64,000 bases of DNA from Dichotomocladium elegans (lineage: Eukaryota > Mucoromycota > Mucoromycetes > Mucorales > Lichtheimiaceae), in NCBI GenBank assembly GCA_025716815.1, contig JAIXMN010000001.1, forward strand, positions 2,356,001 through 2,420,000. Direction: 5' to 3'. Shown here one piece after another: positions 22,135-35,265 of the stretch (position 1 is its first letter; each line of letters opens with the position of its first letter). Both the position numbers and the translations under genes were made by a program. Below the pieces are notes generated by a model that saw only the letters and a program-made list of their open reading frames with translations, was not told the origin of the DNA and searched no databases.

Positions 22135-23624
22135 AGCTATACATACATTTATAAAGATATTATTATTATCGATCAAGTTTGCGATTGTGGGTATTGGTGT
22201 AGAGTATTTGCGCTTTGATGGAGACAACTTGTGGGTGCAAGTCAATAAACATAAAAGTGAGAATGGTGTATTGTCATACACACACACGCACAGCATACAG
22301 AAGAGTACGTTGCAGTAACGCTGTATTAGTTCTGCGTAACAATGCCTGTCTTGCTACAGAGGAAACATCCGTTCCGTTTAGGTCTTCACAGAGCCAACAA
22401 GCATCCACATGTCATTAGCGTCACCATATCCCTCGAGCATCGCACTTCCGCGTGGCTGACACACGCTGTTCAGCAACCATTGTCGGCTTGGAATGATCTG
22501 TACATCCAGCGTCTCTCAATTCTGTTTGCTTTCACTCCCAGTAGATAGATGCGCAGGCGCTTATGAGCGCCTGACCAAAGTTAAACGTTTTGGTTGGGCT
22601 ATGATAGAGGAATTGATGATCGATGGTACATTGATAGCACTAGCTCGATTATCTAAAAGGTAGGTAAGTTTGGTCTTCTTCCGCTTCTCCGAAAGAACCA
22701 TCGGGAGAGTGTTCATTTTATAGCTTAACCTACGCTCTTGCGTATGATGGATATTTGATCTCCCAACTGTTTTGCTGCAACAAATGACCCCCAAACGACC
22801 TGTTCATTTTCAGTTTTTATAGTGCCACCCTTCAACATACACCTTGAATGGTGTGTACAGAAAACATTTTTTTTTCGTACGAGAACCTTCCGCACCTCAG
22901 TTATCTAACTCCATCGACTTTGCTTGAGGGGAAGGCGATTGCGAGAAGTCTGCCTTTTGCGAACAATCCCGAGTGTAATGCAACCGATTATTCAACGAGA
23001 TTGTTTGCTTGTCACAATGCAATTCATAGATACACATTATCATCACCATTAACGACCGATCTTTGGCCAACCGCATATGTGCACTCATGATGTATAGAAC
23101 GGACAGAGCATCGATTTATGTTCTGCGTGACATTGATTTGCTGGTGACATGGCTTGCTGCTGGATACACTGTTAGGCGCCGATGCCGTTCCTCTTGACGC
23201 GATCGAGTGCTAATGTTCAACGCCAGCTACTTTAAATGAAGCATTTCTCTATTGTATCCTTTTTATGCTGGATTTGGCCCTTCAAGTCGAGGAGAACTCA
23301 AAGCGAGAGGGTTCCGGGGCGGATTTTAATACTCTAGAAACCTATGACGGACGGAGGGAAACAATGAAAGACTCCGAACGAAAATCGCCCGTCTACCCCT
23401 CTCTTTGCTGGAAAGCGATCATATCCTAAATATCCATTCTTTTTGTAGATTGTCATTGGTTAGATATACTCGGAAACGAGGTAATGCAAATTGCAATGGG
23501 AAGTGCGCTATATTCTTCTTGAAGTAATGCTTTATTCGTCAGTTTCCTCTCTCTCTCTTTCTCTTTTTTTCGTTCCCGTGAATCCGCTCGGTGTTGCAAC
23601 TTCCTCTCGTGTAGCAACTTGAGA
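22135..23624. other. Intergenic, about 1.5 kb, upstream of the UNC80-like gene
   Basis: AT-rich spacer with no recognisable coding frame on either strand. A (CA)n tract is at about 22279-22291 and a CT-rich initiator-type stretch at about 23546-23572 before the next ATG. Open frames of 60-80 codons show no domain. Confidence 0.45.
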
Positions 23625-26600
23625 ATGTCTTCCAATGATACCCAAGAGCAGCCACCATCCGTTACCAGCCAACCTAAGCTCCTACCTCCCTTACGCAACG
23701 TGTCTCTCCACCATCGGCAACATGTACAGGGTATTGGCACCAATGCGCAAATTACAAAAGCTTCTGCAACCCCGTCACCGCCTCCGCCGCCACCTGCCGT
23801 GTCAAAAAAGCAAGGGCCGTCCATGGTGGCTGCGGCGACGGCGAGCGCTGTCGCCATGCGCCTTGGGCGTGGCCGGAATGGGCATCAGAATAACGGCACT
23901 ATAGATGATTTTAATAGTAGCAACAGCAACAGCAGCAGGAACAATAGTAATGGCGGTTTTGCACCTCCCCATAAAATGAATCCTCATGGCAATCGTCACG
24001 TTGCTACCCGTGGCGGTATCCATGCAGCAACTACCACCGCGCTGCAAGATATCGTCCGACTCGAACGCGACCTCGATAAAATCTTCTCACGACGGTCTCT
24101 AACCACTGCCCATGTCCCCGGGTTTGCCGCCACGAGTAACAATAATAGCGGCTTTGGAGAACAGTTGTTCTCCGAAGGCCAGTCAGCATTATTGGGTGGT
24201 GGTGGTGGCGGTGGTGGTGGTGGTGCTGCTGCTGCTGCTGCAAATCGAAATCTATTCCTGCGCTATTCAAAAGCGGATATAATTTCGCATTCGTTTGCTG
24301 GTGACAGTCTCTCGCACGAGAATACTCAAGGAGACCAGCGTCAAATCACAAGCACCATGAATAACATATTGGAAACCTTAAAAAGACATACGCAAGCGAC
24401 ACAGCTTCCATACATGAGCGCCATTTTGGGTGTATTAGCTATTCCTTTTTCCCGAACTCCGCTCTGTTGTAAGTCCCAGATCCCGGTAGAAGATGGAGAT
24501 AATTACACCAAAAGCATATATAGTGGAAGAATGCCACCAAGCGCTCGATCTGTTTGACTATATCCGTGAAAGATTTGTGCAGCTTGATGCCGTTGTAAGT
24601 ACCAGAGGGGTGATGAGGAAAGGAATACTGTAGTTCCCAACCCCCTCCGCACCCTGAAGAATTATGAGATAGTTTGTTGATGTCTTATAGGATAATTTAG
24701 AGCAAATCATGTTTTGCTGTCGACTCTTGATAACAGACCATCTTAAACTCAAGGTATTATCTCACTCGATGTGAACGTATCAGTCTAACTCAAGAGTCCA
24801 AATGGCCACAGATGCGTTTGGTAGACACTGTGAAACTGATACTGGCATCGAGCATGGACAACCCAAACTTTCTCCCATCATCATTCACAGCGTTCCACGC
24901 ACTTGTCTATACCCTGGCAGACGCACTCTCTTACTCTTCTTGCACAAATACCGATCGTCCTCATTCCCGCCACGAAGAGGAGTTTGACTACCTTCGGACA
25001 ACCATATTGGACTATCTGGACAAACTATCGAGTGGGATCATGATCCCTTTGATTGGAAAAGACTGGGATCGCTATTTCATTCCTCTCAATCCCAATGACC
25101 CTGTCCCACTTTCGGTTGCTCGCTTGTGCGTTGTCGAAGGCCTGTGTAGGACTTTGATGGCTACTACACATGCACCAAGTCGATCCTCTACATCTACGGT
25201 TTTGATGAAAAGAAAACACATAATACAGGATCTTCTTCCTGTGAGTCATCCCATGGTTCTCCGCGCAATATTTTTTTAAGAAGCTCAAATTTTCATTCTC
25301 TGTCTTTCAGCGTTACTGGGAAGAACCCGAACCCACATCAAGGCGTGCATATTCAATTGTTCTGTTTGTTTTGGCGGAGACAGGTAAATGATACATGGAT
25401 CTCTGACGGGTGCATGATGGCTGACTGGATGTAACATAGCGACCGATTGGTTCTTGCAGGCAACCGTTGATGATTTGCGATCCACAGGATCAGCTATCTC
25501 CCTCTTACTTTGTTTTGTTCAAGAAAAGATCACGCTTTCCAAGCTACAAACACATTTACCTGATTGGGAAGAGGACTCTGACCAAAAGGCAGTTTATACT
25601 AACACCATAGCCATGATGATGTCTTTGCTATCCATCACCAACTTGCGCGACATACCGTCTAATGGTCGCCGAATCTCACCGAGCCATAGCCCACAACTCT
25701 CCTCGACACCCGATTTTCCGGCTGACAGTCCAAATATGTGGAGTATCGATGAAAGCTTGGATCGTCTCAGTCTCTCAAGTGGTGAAAGAACAGCTGAAAA
25801 GGCTGCCTGGAGACGGATAATCAACAATTTTCGGTTGTACTTTGAAAGCTTCTGGTCATCACCACTCCAGAATCTGATCATCAGTGTTATCACGGAAACA
25901 ATTGAGGACGCTGCCTGGGATAAGCTTCCTCAGATTTATGAAAACCTGGCATTCAACCTCGGAGATGCTGTTGGGGATTGTGTGGTCAAGGCAACATTTT
26001 CAACGCTCTTGAAGCGGCTAGTCGACACCGTACCACCACCGACCCAGGCTATCACCAACCTGCTCGTCAGGCTATCACAGTGCTATCGACAGGTGTTTTA
26101 CCGCCATGTTGTCTCATGTGCTGCCTCAGATGACGAGCATAAAGTCTCTTCCCAGCTTATGATCATGACATGTCTACGAAAGTATCTTTCGGGTGTCCAG
26201 TTTTGGATGCACGATGCAGAGATGATCAACGTCCTTCTTTTGAGTGACATTGGGTCTCGGAAAGGCAAGCAGGCACAGCAGATGGACGACGGATCTCCGG
26301 AAACAACAAAATGGGGAAGTACAACACTTGGACAGTGCGTCGTCGCGGCTGAGTTTATGTTGACCATCAAAGATCTCCGGGACACGCAGGGCGACACGAC
26401 GCGTAATATGGAAGAGGGTGAGGTTGCGAAAAAGTTCCTCATTGATCTGGAGCGACGTCTGGCGGTGTTTATGGCGGCCAAGGAGAAGACGACACTGGTC
26501 CCGCTGCCGCTCCGCGTCATCCTCTGCAACATATTTCTGCAGATTCGGTTCTTTTGCAACATAACCCATCGCCCTGGTTGGCTCACACGCGCTATTGAAT

Positions 26601-29600
26601 GGGCAATTCAGCCTGTAGCAACACTAGAGCTCTTTCAAGATACCAATGACAATAGCTCCTTGTCAGACCGAGAATCATCGTCCTATCGTACCTCGGCTGT
26701 TCTCCAAAAGCGTTATCTAGACGATGTGAGTCTGATGTTCCAACGCCTGCGTCTTCTATATGCAACAAGTGTGGATCAATTCGAGGCAGAGGTCGCAGAA
26801 CCTTCGGACTACGCCGAACGTCCCTCGACATCAAATCCTCGTGCTGGTGTCGAAGAATCGCTGCTCGACACGTCCATACCGCGGCCCTATGATGGCACAG
26901 TGCCAAATCTGAAGGAGCAAACAAGGCGGCGCAAATGCATCAATGCCATCTATCCTGTCAGTCGCGGTGCAATCCCCTTAATGGACGTTCGACCTCCATG
27001 TTTCGGTGGAAACAATAGTAACTCTCCACGTTTGGCATCCGAAATCGCCCAATCCCGAATTGATGGCCTGTCAACCATCAATCAGGACCCTTTTGGTGCT
27101 GTACTTTCTCTTTTAGTAGCAGTGTTTACCTCGTTAACAACGCAGGAGTTTGGGTATCTGGTTGAACCGCTCTGGAGTCGCTTCATTGATGATCGGAAAC
27201 CATCGTCTTTTGTGCCAGCAGCATTCTTGCTGATGCAATGTAGCGAAAAGGTTCCGAAGGCAGTTGTGGATACATTTACCCATGACTTTTATAGGTATCT
27301 ATCATGGGGATGCTAAATAGAACAACAGGGGGGGGAAGTTTGCGTTCCGTTTCTAACGCATAACCTTTGCTTGGTAACTCTAGCGGAGATCCTTTTCGAC
27401 GACTTTCTACGATCGAAAAACAAGCTGCCCTGAGCGGATATCGATTCAATATTTTGGCTCAGGAATACATTCAGGTTTCGTCTAGGAAGCGACCCTTCCG
27501 TGGCGATGGAGGTGCGTTTTCAACCCCGTTTGTGCCTGCCGATTTGGGCAGTAATCGTTTCACGATGGATGAGCCCCGCTGGATGGCAAAGCTTAAGCAT
27601 GCGAGTAACTTTCCGATTGAGCTGAAGCGCCAGATTCAGGAGCTCGGATGGGACGATGATCAGGAAGGTGAAGAACACGAGGCGTTGAAGAAGGTGTTGA
27701 CACCTCTTGCTCTTTTGCCCTCTCTTTACCTTGAAGAAGAGGATGAACCGCCCAACGATGCTGGAGATAACGCAATGGGCCGCAACGAAAATGAGCCACG
27801 ACGTATCAATATTAGCAAGATCATCGCCCGCAAAAAGAGGGCGGCGACGGTCCATGCGCTGACGGCCACCAATCTGAGCATGATTGACTTGCTCAGTGAT
27901 GAATTCGGTGGTGTTGGAAGTGCTCTACGGGAGCTCCTGGAGAGCCACTTGCGCGATGATCCCGGTCTCTTTCTCCGGCCATTTCTCAGTGACCTAGGCA
28001 AGACTCAATTAGCCCGCCACCGGGAAATACTCACGAGATTACGTTTTATCGTCGATATCCGTGAGAAATTGCCTCCAGGATTTGCGTATCTGCTCTTCAA
28101 TTACCTTGCTGGCATGTTAAAGTGGATGGCGAGAGAAAACCACGAGGACGGCCTTCCATTGATGACCCTTATCCATCCGATCTTAGCCGAGCTAGTGCTC
28201 TCGACGAATGAATTGTCAACAAGAGACTTGCGGAAGAACAAGGTCGAACACCTGCTTGTCAGCACAGGCCAATTTTGGTTTACCAATGAACAGCCCGCCA
28301 GTATGTTCCCCCGCCGGCTGACAGACCCCCGCACGCCTTTCACGATTCTCGAGATCCCCTGGGAGATATTTGGTGTGGCTATGCTGCGGGTCAGTCATAT
28401 CCAATTCCTAACGAACTTCTTGCTGAGATACCCAAGAGAGGTCTATGCCATCAAAAAGACCTTACGAGAGTACGAACCCACTCCGATCCCAACTTCAGAG
28501 CGACAGCAGGCCTTTCTGAACGCCGAGGGTGATCAATACTTCCCAGATATCTCGCTTCGGAAGCGCCAAGACACTAGTTTTGTTTTTGAAGAAGAGGATA
28601 TCAAAGATTTGGGCGATATCACACCAAACCCACCTTCCACACAGCAAGAAGAGGATGTTCGTCTTCTTTCTTTGCTCCGCGCACGCGTCTGGCTCAGGTT
28701 TATTGACACGATTTTGAACGGATTGAACAAGAATTACAATGACCGAGGCGAGCTCGAACGCATTCTCAAAGGCGTCAATCTGATCATTATGGAGCATACA
28801 CCGGATTTCGGCATCATTGGGCAGGCACTTGTCCTATACACACGTATTGTTACTCGTTTCAAACGCCTGTTCCTCAACAACCGCGGCCACGGAATCTTTC
28901 TACCTGCCTTGTTCAGGGTATTCTGTGAGGTTGAGCGGTATCCTCATATCCGATCGGCTATCATTTTTGCTTGGTGTCGGTTTTATGCTGTCCACGAAGA
29001 GGCGTTTGTGTTCCAGATGCTAGGCGCTCTGGTGCCAGTGATTCTGAACGGCTATGAAAAGTCGCTCTCACTCGGCGCTTGGATGACGGATAACTTGTTC
29101 AATCTGATGCAGGCGATGCACAACCCACCCAAATTGGGTGCAACCTCGGACGTGCTAGGTCTTCAGCTGCAGGTCGAGCTTGACGACCATGATCGGAGTA
29201 TCCAAGAACGCATTGACGCAGCAAGCAATCCGATGGCTATGCCGCTCTCGGCGACCATCCTCAAACCACTCTCCAAAAACGCCACTGCACCTATTATCCC
29301 GCTCGCAGTAACCGATTATGACGGTCGACCTTTCCCGATGCAAAACTTTGTCAAGCTCTTTTTGACTATTATTGCGTACGATCCGGGTTCCCTCCGTGCG
29401 GAGCAGTTTGTGCGAATGTTCAGGCATTTGCTGCCGCGTTTCTGCAAGCTTGGCAACCTAGGTGCATTGATCAGCGATGGTGTGTCTGCGCTCATCGAAG
29501 TATTTCTGAAGTTCAGCAAGAATGCAAAACCTGTTTTGTCTGGTATCGGGACAACCAACACAGCATCAAATGCGCCCCACATGAACATCAATGTATCCAA

Positions 29601-31566
29601 CTTGTTTACAGACGACCGAAATGCCAAATCAGGTAGCGGTACGGATACAGGCGGTGCAGGTGGCGGCATCAACAGCAGCAGCAGCAGGGGCGAATCGACA
29701 CAGCATGCATATGGGAAACAATGGCAGCAGAACGACCGCCTCACTATCAAAAAGGAGTTTGTCAGGCTCGTCGAGGAGTTTTTCAAATTTGATGGAATTC
29801 TAAGCGAAAGCAATCACGAGAAGATGGCGCAGATCATACGAATGATCATGCGCGACTATGCTTCGCTGCGGGGCGTCATCTGCACGACGGACTGGATAAA
29901 GGGCTATCTCACGAGTGCATTCCAGACCATGGTGGACACCCGTAACTACACAAAATCCTTCAAGACGATCCTAACAATGATTTACGGCCAGTATCGCGCC
30001 CAATGGAAGTCTGTCGACGGAGCAGACCTGTATCAGGGACTTGCAATGATCATGGAAAACGGCCAGGATAAGACGGTCAATATGCACGACATTGGTGAGA
30101 TCCTGAAAGAGCGATTTGTTCAGTTTGGCCTGACGGTTGCTACGCGATCGCCTTCCGACTGGGAGGTCAGCCGTGAGGCGAGAACACGGTACCGGAATGC
30201 CCTTGTCCGACTTATTGTGGCCATCCTCGAGAATTCGACTCAAGATGTCCTGCAGGAAATCGAGTCGGTTCCGCCCTCAGTGGCTTTGATAGGGGACATT
30301 ATCATACCCGTCTGTCTTGAGTACGACCTTCGGTGGAGCTTCAACTCGATCAGCCTGATGCGGCGTTACCGGCCCGATCCGACAGCAAGCTGGATGCGGC
30401 TTCTGGCGTATGTATCAAAATCATGCAATCAAGCGTCAATCTCTAAATCAAAGGGCTCGGGCTTCTCGCTTGCGTCGCTGACATCCAACATGGCGCAAGG
30501 CGAGGGAGAGCATTCTGACGTGCTGCAGGATCCAAAAGTCGGTAAACACACGCTTACATCGGTTGCCCATCTGTTCTCGCTGAGCATTGTTGCGATGAAG
30601 ATTATTTTGATCCGTGGCGCAAAGTCATTTGATAGAGTGAAGGGCGCGTGGGTGCAAATCGCGTATTTTCTCAAGGGTGCCTTGATCTTTGGTCAAACAC
30701 TGAAGTCACTTCGGCAGCATCCCGGCAACAATTCTGGCCGATCGACTCCGCGCACGCCCATGTCTCCCCGTCTCTCGCCGGCACACAACCAAGGCAGCAG
30801 CAGCAACAGTGCAGGTTGGCCAGGGACACCTTTGTCTCCTGAATCGGGACATGTTTCATTCCCACAGTCGACCACGGCGCTTTCGGTTAATATCCTGTAT
30901 GACTATGCAACATGGTGCTTTCTCGAATATGTGATAAGCTATAAGTCGCCGTTAAGTATGCTCCTGCGCGGCTTTGTGGAGGAGAAGCTACACGAGATGG
31001 GAAGTACATCGGCGACGAACCGTAATCGTCTTAGCCGATCCCCTACAGGAAGCGGAAGGAAAGAGCGATGGAAGAGCTGGGGCTATGACATGGCTTCACC
31101 GATAACAGGAACAATGGCAACGCATCCGACGAGTGCAGACGATGGCACCGGTGCGGCAGGCACTTCGATATTAGGATCCCATGCCGATGATGCGGACGCT
31201 GGCGGCCTTGGCCTTCACATACCGACTTTCCGAGTACCCCCCGCACCTCATTCACCGGCGTTGTCAATAGATGAATCATCACCGATATCCGTAAATGGGC
31301 ACAGATCTCGGGTGAACAGTCGCCACGTGAACATGGAACTCAACGGTGGCAATGTTGCGTCAACGGAGTTGCATGTTATCCAGGCCGAGACCATGACAGC
31401 ACTGATGAACATCCAGGCGAGCTTAGGATACAAGACGGCGCTCCCATGGGGTAGCGCCAGCCCACAGCAACCCCGACCATGGTCCTACCGAGTAGCTATT
31501 AGCAAGGTCACGTACGAATGGCGGTTGATATTACAGCTGCACACCCAACTCTTGGACGCTGCATAA
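23625..31566 (+). CDS. Giant UNC80-like helical-repeat protein (about 2,500 residues)
   Basis: A Pro/Ser/Asn/Gly-rich N-terminus (23625-24350) is followed by short exons (EECHQALDLFDYIRERF, about 24520; DTVKLILASSMDNPNFLPSS, about 24830). A 1.86-kb exon (25454-27294) and a 4.2-kb intronless exon (from about 27382) follow. The bulk is alpha-helical, ARM/HEAT-like, without enzymatic motifs. The segment RVWLRFIDTILNGLNKNY...GVNLIIMEHTPDFGIIGQAL...FLPALFRVFCEVERYPHIRSA resembles the C-terminal UNC80 region known in animals and found as predicted proteins in fungi. UNC80 is a scaffold of the NALCN sodium-leak channel; the fungal relative of NALCN is the Cch1 calcium channel, so a Cch1-associated role is possible but purely inferred. 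A Furry/Mor2-type morphogenesis scaffold is the main alternative. The join near 24430-24492 (GGT then GTATTA...CGGTAG) is needed to keep frame and is less certain than the others. Confidence 0.5.
24196..24243 (+). repeat. GGT/GCT trinucleotide tract coding for poly-Gly then poly-Ala
   Basis: About ten GGT/GGC codons followed by GCT codons in the first exon of the UNC80-like gene. Low-complexity and probably length-variable. Confidence 0.85.
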
Positions 31567-32221
31567 TGGCAAACTCCTTGTTTCATCTATATCTGACGAA
31601 CGATTTATATACCAAGGCTTTTTATTCATCCTTCTACTCTTGATCTACAAGCATGGGCTTGCAAGTTGATATTTAACTTATAGAACTACCAACAGATGGC
31701 CAGAAATCGTCGAGGCTATCTAATACGTGAAGCTTTCCATCCGACTAATAAAGCAGAAACACACAGAAAACCGGGTGGGGAGGACCCAGCAAGATCGGAC
31801 TTTTTGCATACACGGCCGCATATGTATATATAGAGAAAGAGAAAGATATCTAGAAGTATTTGTTTATGCAAGTCGATGACCGGAAGAGAAAATGTAAATA
31901 AAACAGTCGCTCATAGAGAGATCTGTCGGTCGGGCGCATGAATCTGCAGAGGGTCGCCTATTTCAACGCCAAGTTTCGCCTTGTGGAGACGAATGATGGT
32001 CAGAGTATACACACAAGAGGGAATGAACCAGCGTGCGTGCGTACGTGCGTGGAGGTGGTAGTTCTTGGAGTGAGAAGCATACAGGCTCCCTGAGAGATAC
32101 GAAATCAATGGTCTATGAATGGGCTGGTGGGGTGGGGATTAAAAAGGTTGGTAAAGAGCACGTATGTATGAATGACATGGTGATTATACTGTATGCAGCA
32201 TCGATGGAGGCAACATCCGCT
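31567..32221. other. Convergent 3' region of the UNC80-like and Lifeguard genes
   Basis: 655 bases between convergent stop codons. It contains AT-rich sequence, a TATATATA stretch at about 31822 and AATAAA-like motifs (for example about 31747 and 31898). Frames across it overlap the 3' UTR of the minus-strand gene and show no domain. Confidence 0.45.
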
Positions 32222-33428
32222 TTAACGATGCGGGCCCGGGTCAAGGATCTTGGGAAATATCTCGATATGATCGGTCAATTCGCAGATGTTGTGAAGACAC
32301 CGCATCGGATAGAGCAGGTCAACATAGAAGCACATGTTGGCAAGAATATAGTCGTCCAGCGTGAGATAACCCATGATAAAATACAACTCGAGGATCGTGT
32401 ACCCGCAGATCACAAAGGATGTCACCATAGCCCACATGATCGAAATGGTATCCACGTCAAACATGCATCTCACCCAGGGCAGACTCATGTACATGGCAAT
32501 TCCGCTGGTTGCACTATACACATTAAGTTTTTTTTTTTTTTAGCGAGATGGATAAACACTGTCACGCGCTTTTCTCTTTCTCTCTCTTTCTCTTCCCCTC
32601 TCTCTTTTTCTCTGGCTCTATCACTGGCGAGCACACACACGCACATCGGCTTTATATATATAATTACATTGGTCCGATACCAGAAAAAGCAACCTGCGTC
32701 TGGAGCGTATATAGCAAAGCTCCCGCCAATCCAAGGACGGTCATGAGCAGGATTAGGATGCCCTGGTTATAGCACAGCTTGGAGACTAACAAAGTATGTG
32801 TATCTTCTTGGATCAATTTTTCCGCATGCACTGCACTCGTTTGTTTTTACTTGCCTATTGCTGATATGATCCATGCCATCAGGACCGAGAAGATCGAAAA
32901 TAGACCTGCACGATATATTCGCGTCAAGCAAAAATACTGCATCCATAGGTGCCACCCGACTAGGCATGTGATGATGAACATTGGCAGCAATGGCATCCAC
33001 CAAGAATACTTGCTCCGATGGCTAGATAACAGAATGCCTTTGTACAATGGTTCTCTATAAGATGCTTTTTTTTTACTATCCTTTTTACCTTTCTTGCAGC
33101 CACTCGACAAAAGGTTCGGTGTGTGTAAGAGTTGCAGCAATGCCTGCAGCCAGAAGAACCTGAAGTGCAGTTACGGAAATTACTTTGCGTATGAAATCTA
33201 TAAAAATATTCTTGAGCCTATTGCATTGGAGGGATTTGGTTTGTGATATTTGCAGTGTATTATGTAAAACGACATTTTACGCATTTGCTTTTGGATACTG
33301 CATCGGCAGACTGCTCTACCGAAGATATCGATATCAGATCCAGGAGACCCAAAACGGCGCGTCGAAGAATCCGGATAATGGTAGACGCTGGGGACGGGGA
33401 GCGTGTAATAGTTGCTGCGGTGGCTCAT
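32222..33428 (-). CDS. Bax inhibitor-1 / Lifeguard (TMBIM) family membrane protein
   Basis: Minus-strand exons read: a Tyr/Pro/Ser-rich cytosolic leader (MSHRSNYYTLPVPSVYHYPD), then FIRKVISVTALQVLLAAGIAATL (about 33210-33140), which is the family's FIRKVY-type entry into transmembrane helix 1. Next is SKYSWWMPLLPMFIITCLVG, GLFSIFSVLMAWIISAIG, then YNQGILILLMTVLGLAGALLYTLQTQ (32780-32700). The last exon has MWAMVTSFVICGYTILELYFIMG and LDDYILANMCFYVDLLYP, corresponding to the conserved DxYILAAlnLYLDiinLF ending. At least six helices are visible. Family members sit in ER, Golgi or vacuolar membranes, leak calcium and modulate stress-induced death. The usual terminal motif is replaced by a longer tail (CELTDHIEIFPKILDPGP). 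Confidence 0.75.
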
Positions 33429-33859
33429 GATAGCCGCGGGTGTGATTCTGCTGTGTTACACGAAGAGAAAAGATGCCTTCTCTTCTCGCCAGAGAATCAG
33501 AGGGAGAGAAAGAGAGAGAAACGGAAGGGAAAGGAGAAAGGGAAAGGGAAAGGGAAAAGGATCTGTACGGGTTCATTGGGCGTGCCCGTGTGCGTGCGTG
33601 CGTGGTTACGCGTTGTGCACTCTATATGCACTGTGTAACAGCCTCAACTCCTTCTATCATGGACCATCCCCTTCCTGCCATCGCTTGCCCGCTAGAATAA
33701 CTAACGCTACTCCCTTTCTCTCCCCTTTCCTTCCCCCTTCGTCGCTAGTATCTTCCTCTTTTCTTGCTGCTTAAAGATTGATTTGCCTCCTTTACATATC
33801 CCACTTTCTCTTTCCTCTTTTTTTTTCAAAAGGCCATTGCTTGCATAAATAAAACAATT
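33429..33859. promoter_or_regulatory. Divergent promoter, Lifeguard and RAX1-like genes
   Basis: 431 bases with a purine-rich tract (GAGAGAAAGAGAGAG...GGGAAAGGGAAAGGG, about 33502-33560), a GTGCGTGCGTGCGTG run (about 33590-33603) and long CT-rich stretches (33705-33830) before ATG 33860. Confidence 0.45.
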
Positions 33860-34983
33860 ATGGATGATCAGCGTCGTCCTCCGAATTCACCGGATCTTTT
33901 GATCCAGCGGTATGACAGCTCTGTTCTTCATCTGCAAGGCTTGCCTACTCTGGATCAAGTCCTACGTCGCCAAACGTTCCCGCCTGTCTGTCTATACAAT
34001 TATTACATTGTGCTTCGCGACCGACTGGGCCTTGAACCCCTCCTCGACTTTTGGCTCGATGTCCAACAAGCCATTGTTTTGCATAAAAGTTACTGCAAAA
34101 AACAACAACAGCAGCAGCAAAAGTCGGTGATATCGCCAAATTCCACTTCGGATTTGATGAGCTCGACGTACGACCACCAACTGACCGAATCTCTTCTTTT
34201 ACTCTCGCAACTTCGCCAACAGCAAACAACAAAACCGACCATCACCCGTGACGCAATGGTCGACCTCCTCGAGAAGATTCATCTCAGATACATCGTTCCG
34301 TGCGCTGAAAAGGAATTGGTACAATTACCTATGCCGCTGCGAGACGCCATTTCAGACTATTTCAACCATAACCGTACTGACGACCCAGAAGTATTCGCAG
34401 CTGCTCAGGCCTACGTGTATGGACTGCTGGAATCGGTGACGTACCCGCACTTTATACGCTATAAAGTCACCATGAATCTTACACTCTATCAGCAACTTGG
34501 CCGTATCGTCGCTGGACTCATAGCGCTCCTCGTCGGGTTCTCGGTTGAGTTCTCTTTGATATTCCTCAATATCCGTCCCTGGCCATGTCGACTTTGGGTA
34601 ACAAACGTCTGCCCCGATGATTGTTTCATTACTCACTGTTCTCCCCCTCCCCTCTGTCCAACTGGATAGGGTGTATTGCCTATCTTCTTCGGCGTGTACT
34701 GTCTAATAACGAGTTTGACGGGTACTGACCCTATCTGGGTCCTCGTTTTTAATATAAGGTATATCTGGCGAGAAGCACTCTTGCTCCCACCCCCCCCTTT
34801 CTTCTGACATTGTTTATTACTCGACGTTACAGCGAGACGACCACATTCCGTTTTAATCCAATCCAACAACCTCAAGTACGGCCGGTCCTTGTCCGACGAT
34901 CCATAGCAATACTGTCGACATGTCTTATTATCACTTTGGTGCTAGCCATCATCTTCTGCGCTGTTCCTGGGAAGCGCTTGTGA
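33860..34983 (+). CDS. RAX1-like protein: RGS domain followed by C-terminal membrane helices
   Basis: The N-terminal half shows an RGS-type pattern: LPTLDQVLRRQTFPPVCLYNYY...LEPLLDFWLDVQQAI, with a Gln-rich insert, then MVDLLEKIHLRYIVPCAEKELV and FAAAQAYVYGLLESVTYPHFI. The C-terminal half has hydrophobic helices at VAGLIALLVGFSVEFSLIFL, VLPIFFGVYCLI and IAILSTCLIITLVLAIIFCA. Two introns (about 34597-34668 and 34759-34832) join the helices in frame: CTT TGG to GGT GTA, and AAT ATA AG to C GAG. RGS plus three C-terminal helices is the layout of yeast Rax1, which marks bipolar bud sites at the plasma membrane. In a filamentous fungus a role in polarity or G-protein signalling is plausible. The stop is at 34981-34983. 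Confidence 0.7.
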
Positions 34984-35265
34984 TAAACCCTCGAAGAAAG
35001 ACATTCAGACAATACACTGGCTTCGACCATAAGGGGAAGGGGGAGCCTTTCTTTCAACATCATACCTCCTCCTCATTCTCCTCGTCCCCTCATCCGCAGG
35101 AGTGGATATGTAATACTTATTCTATTCTGTACATAGATTCATCCATTTGAAAATTATAATATATCATAAAAGCAGTAGTTTCATTTTTAAGCTTTACTCT
35201 CACACACAGCCCTGGGCATCCCCCATTATATGTATATGAAAAGAGAGACACAGGACATGGTATCT

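Noticed and set aside
24428..24492. Frameshift in the UNC80-like gene near the CTGTTGTAAGTCCC stretch
   Set aside because: An intron from GTATTA (after GGT) to CGGTAG restores the frame to the next conserved exon, so a mutation need not be invoked.
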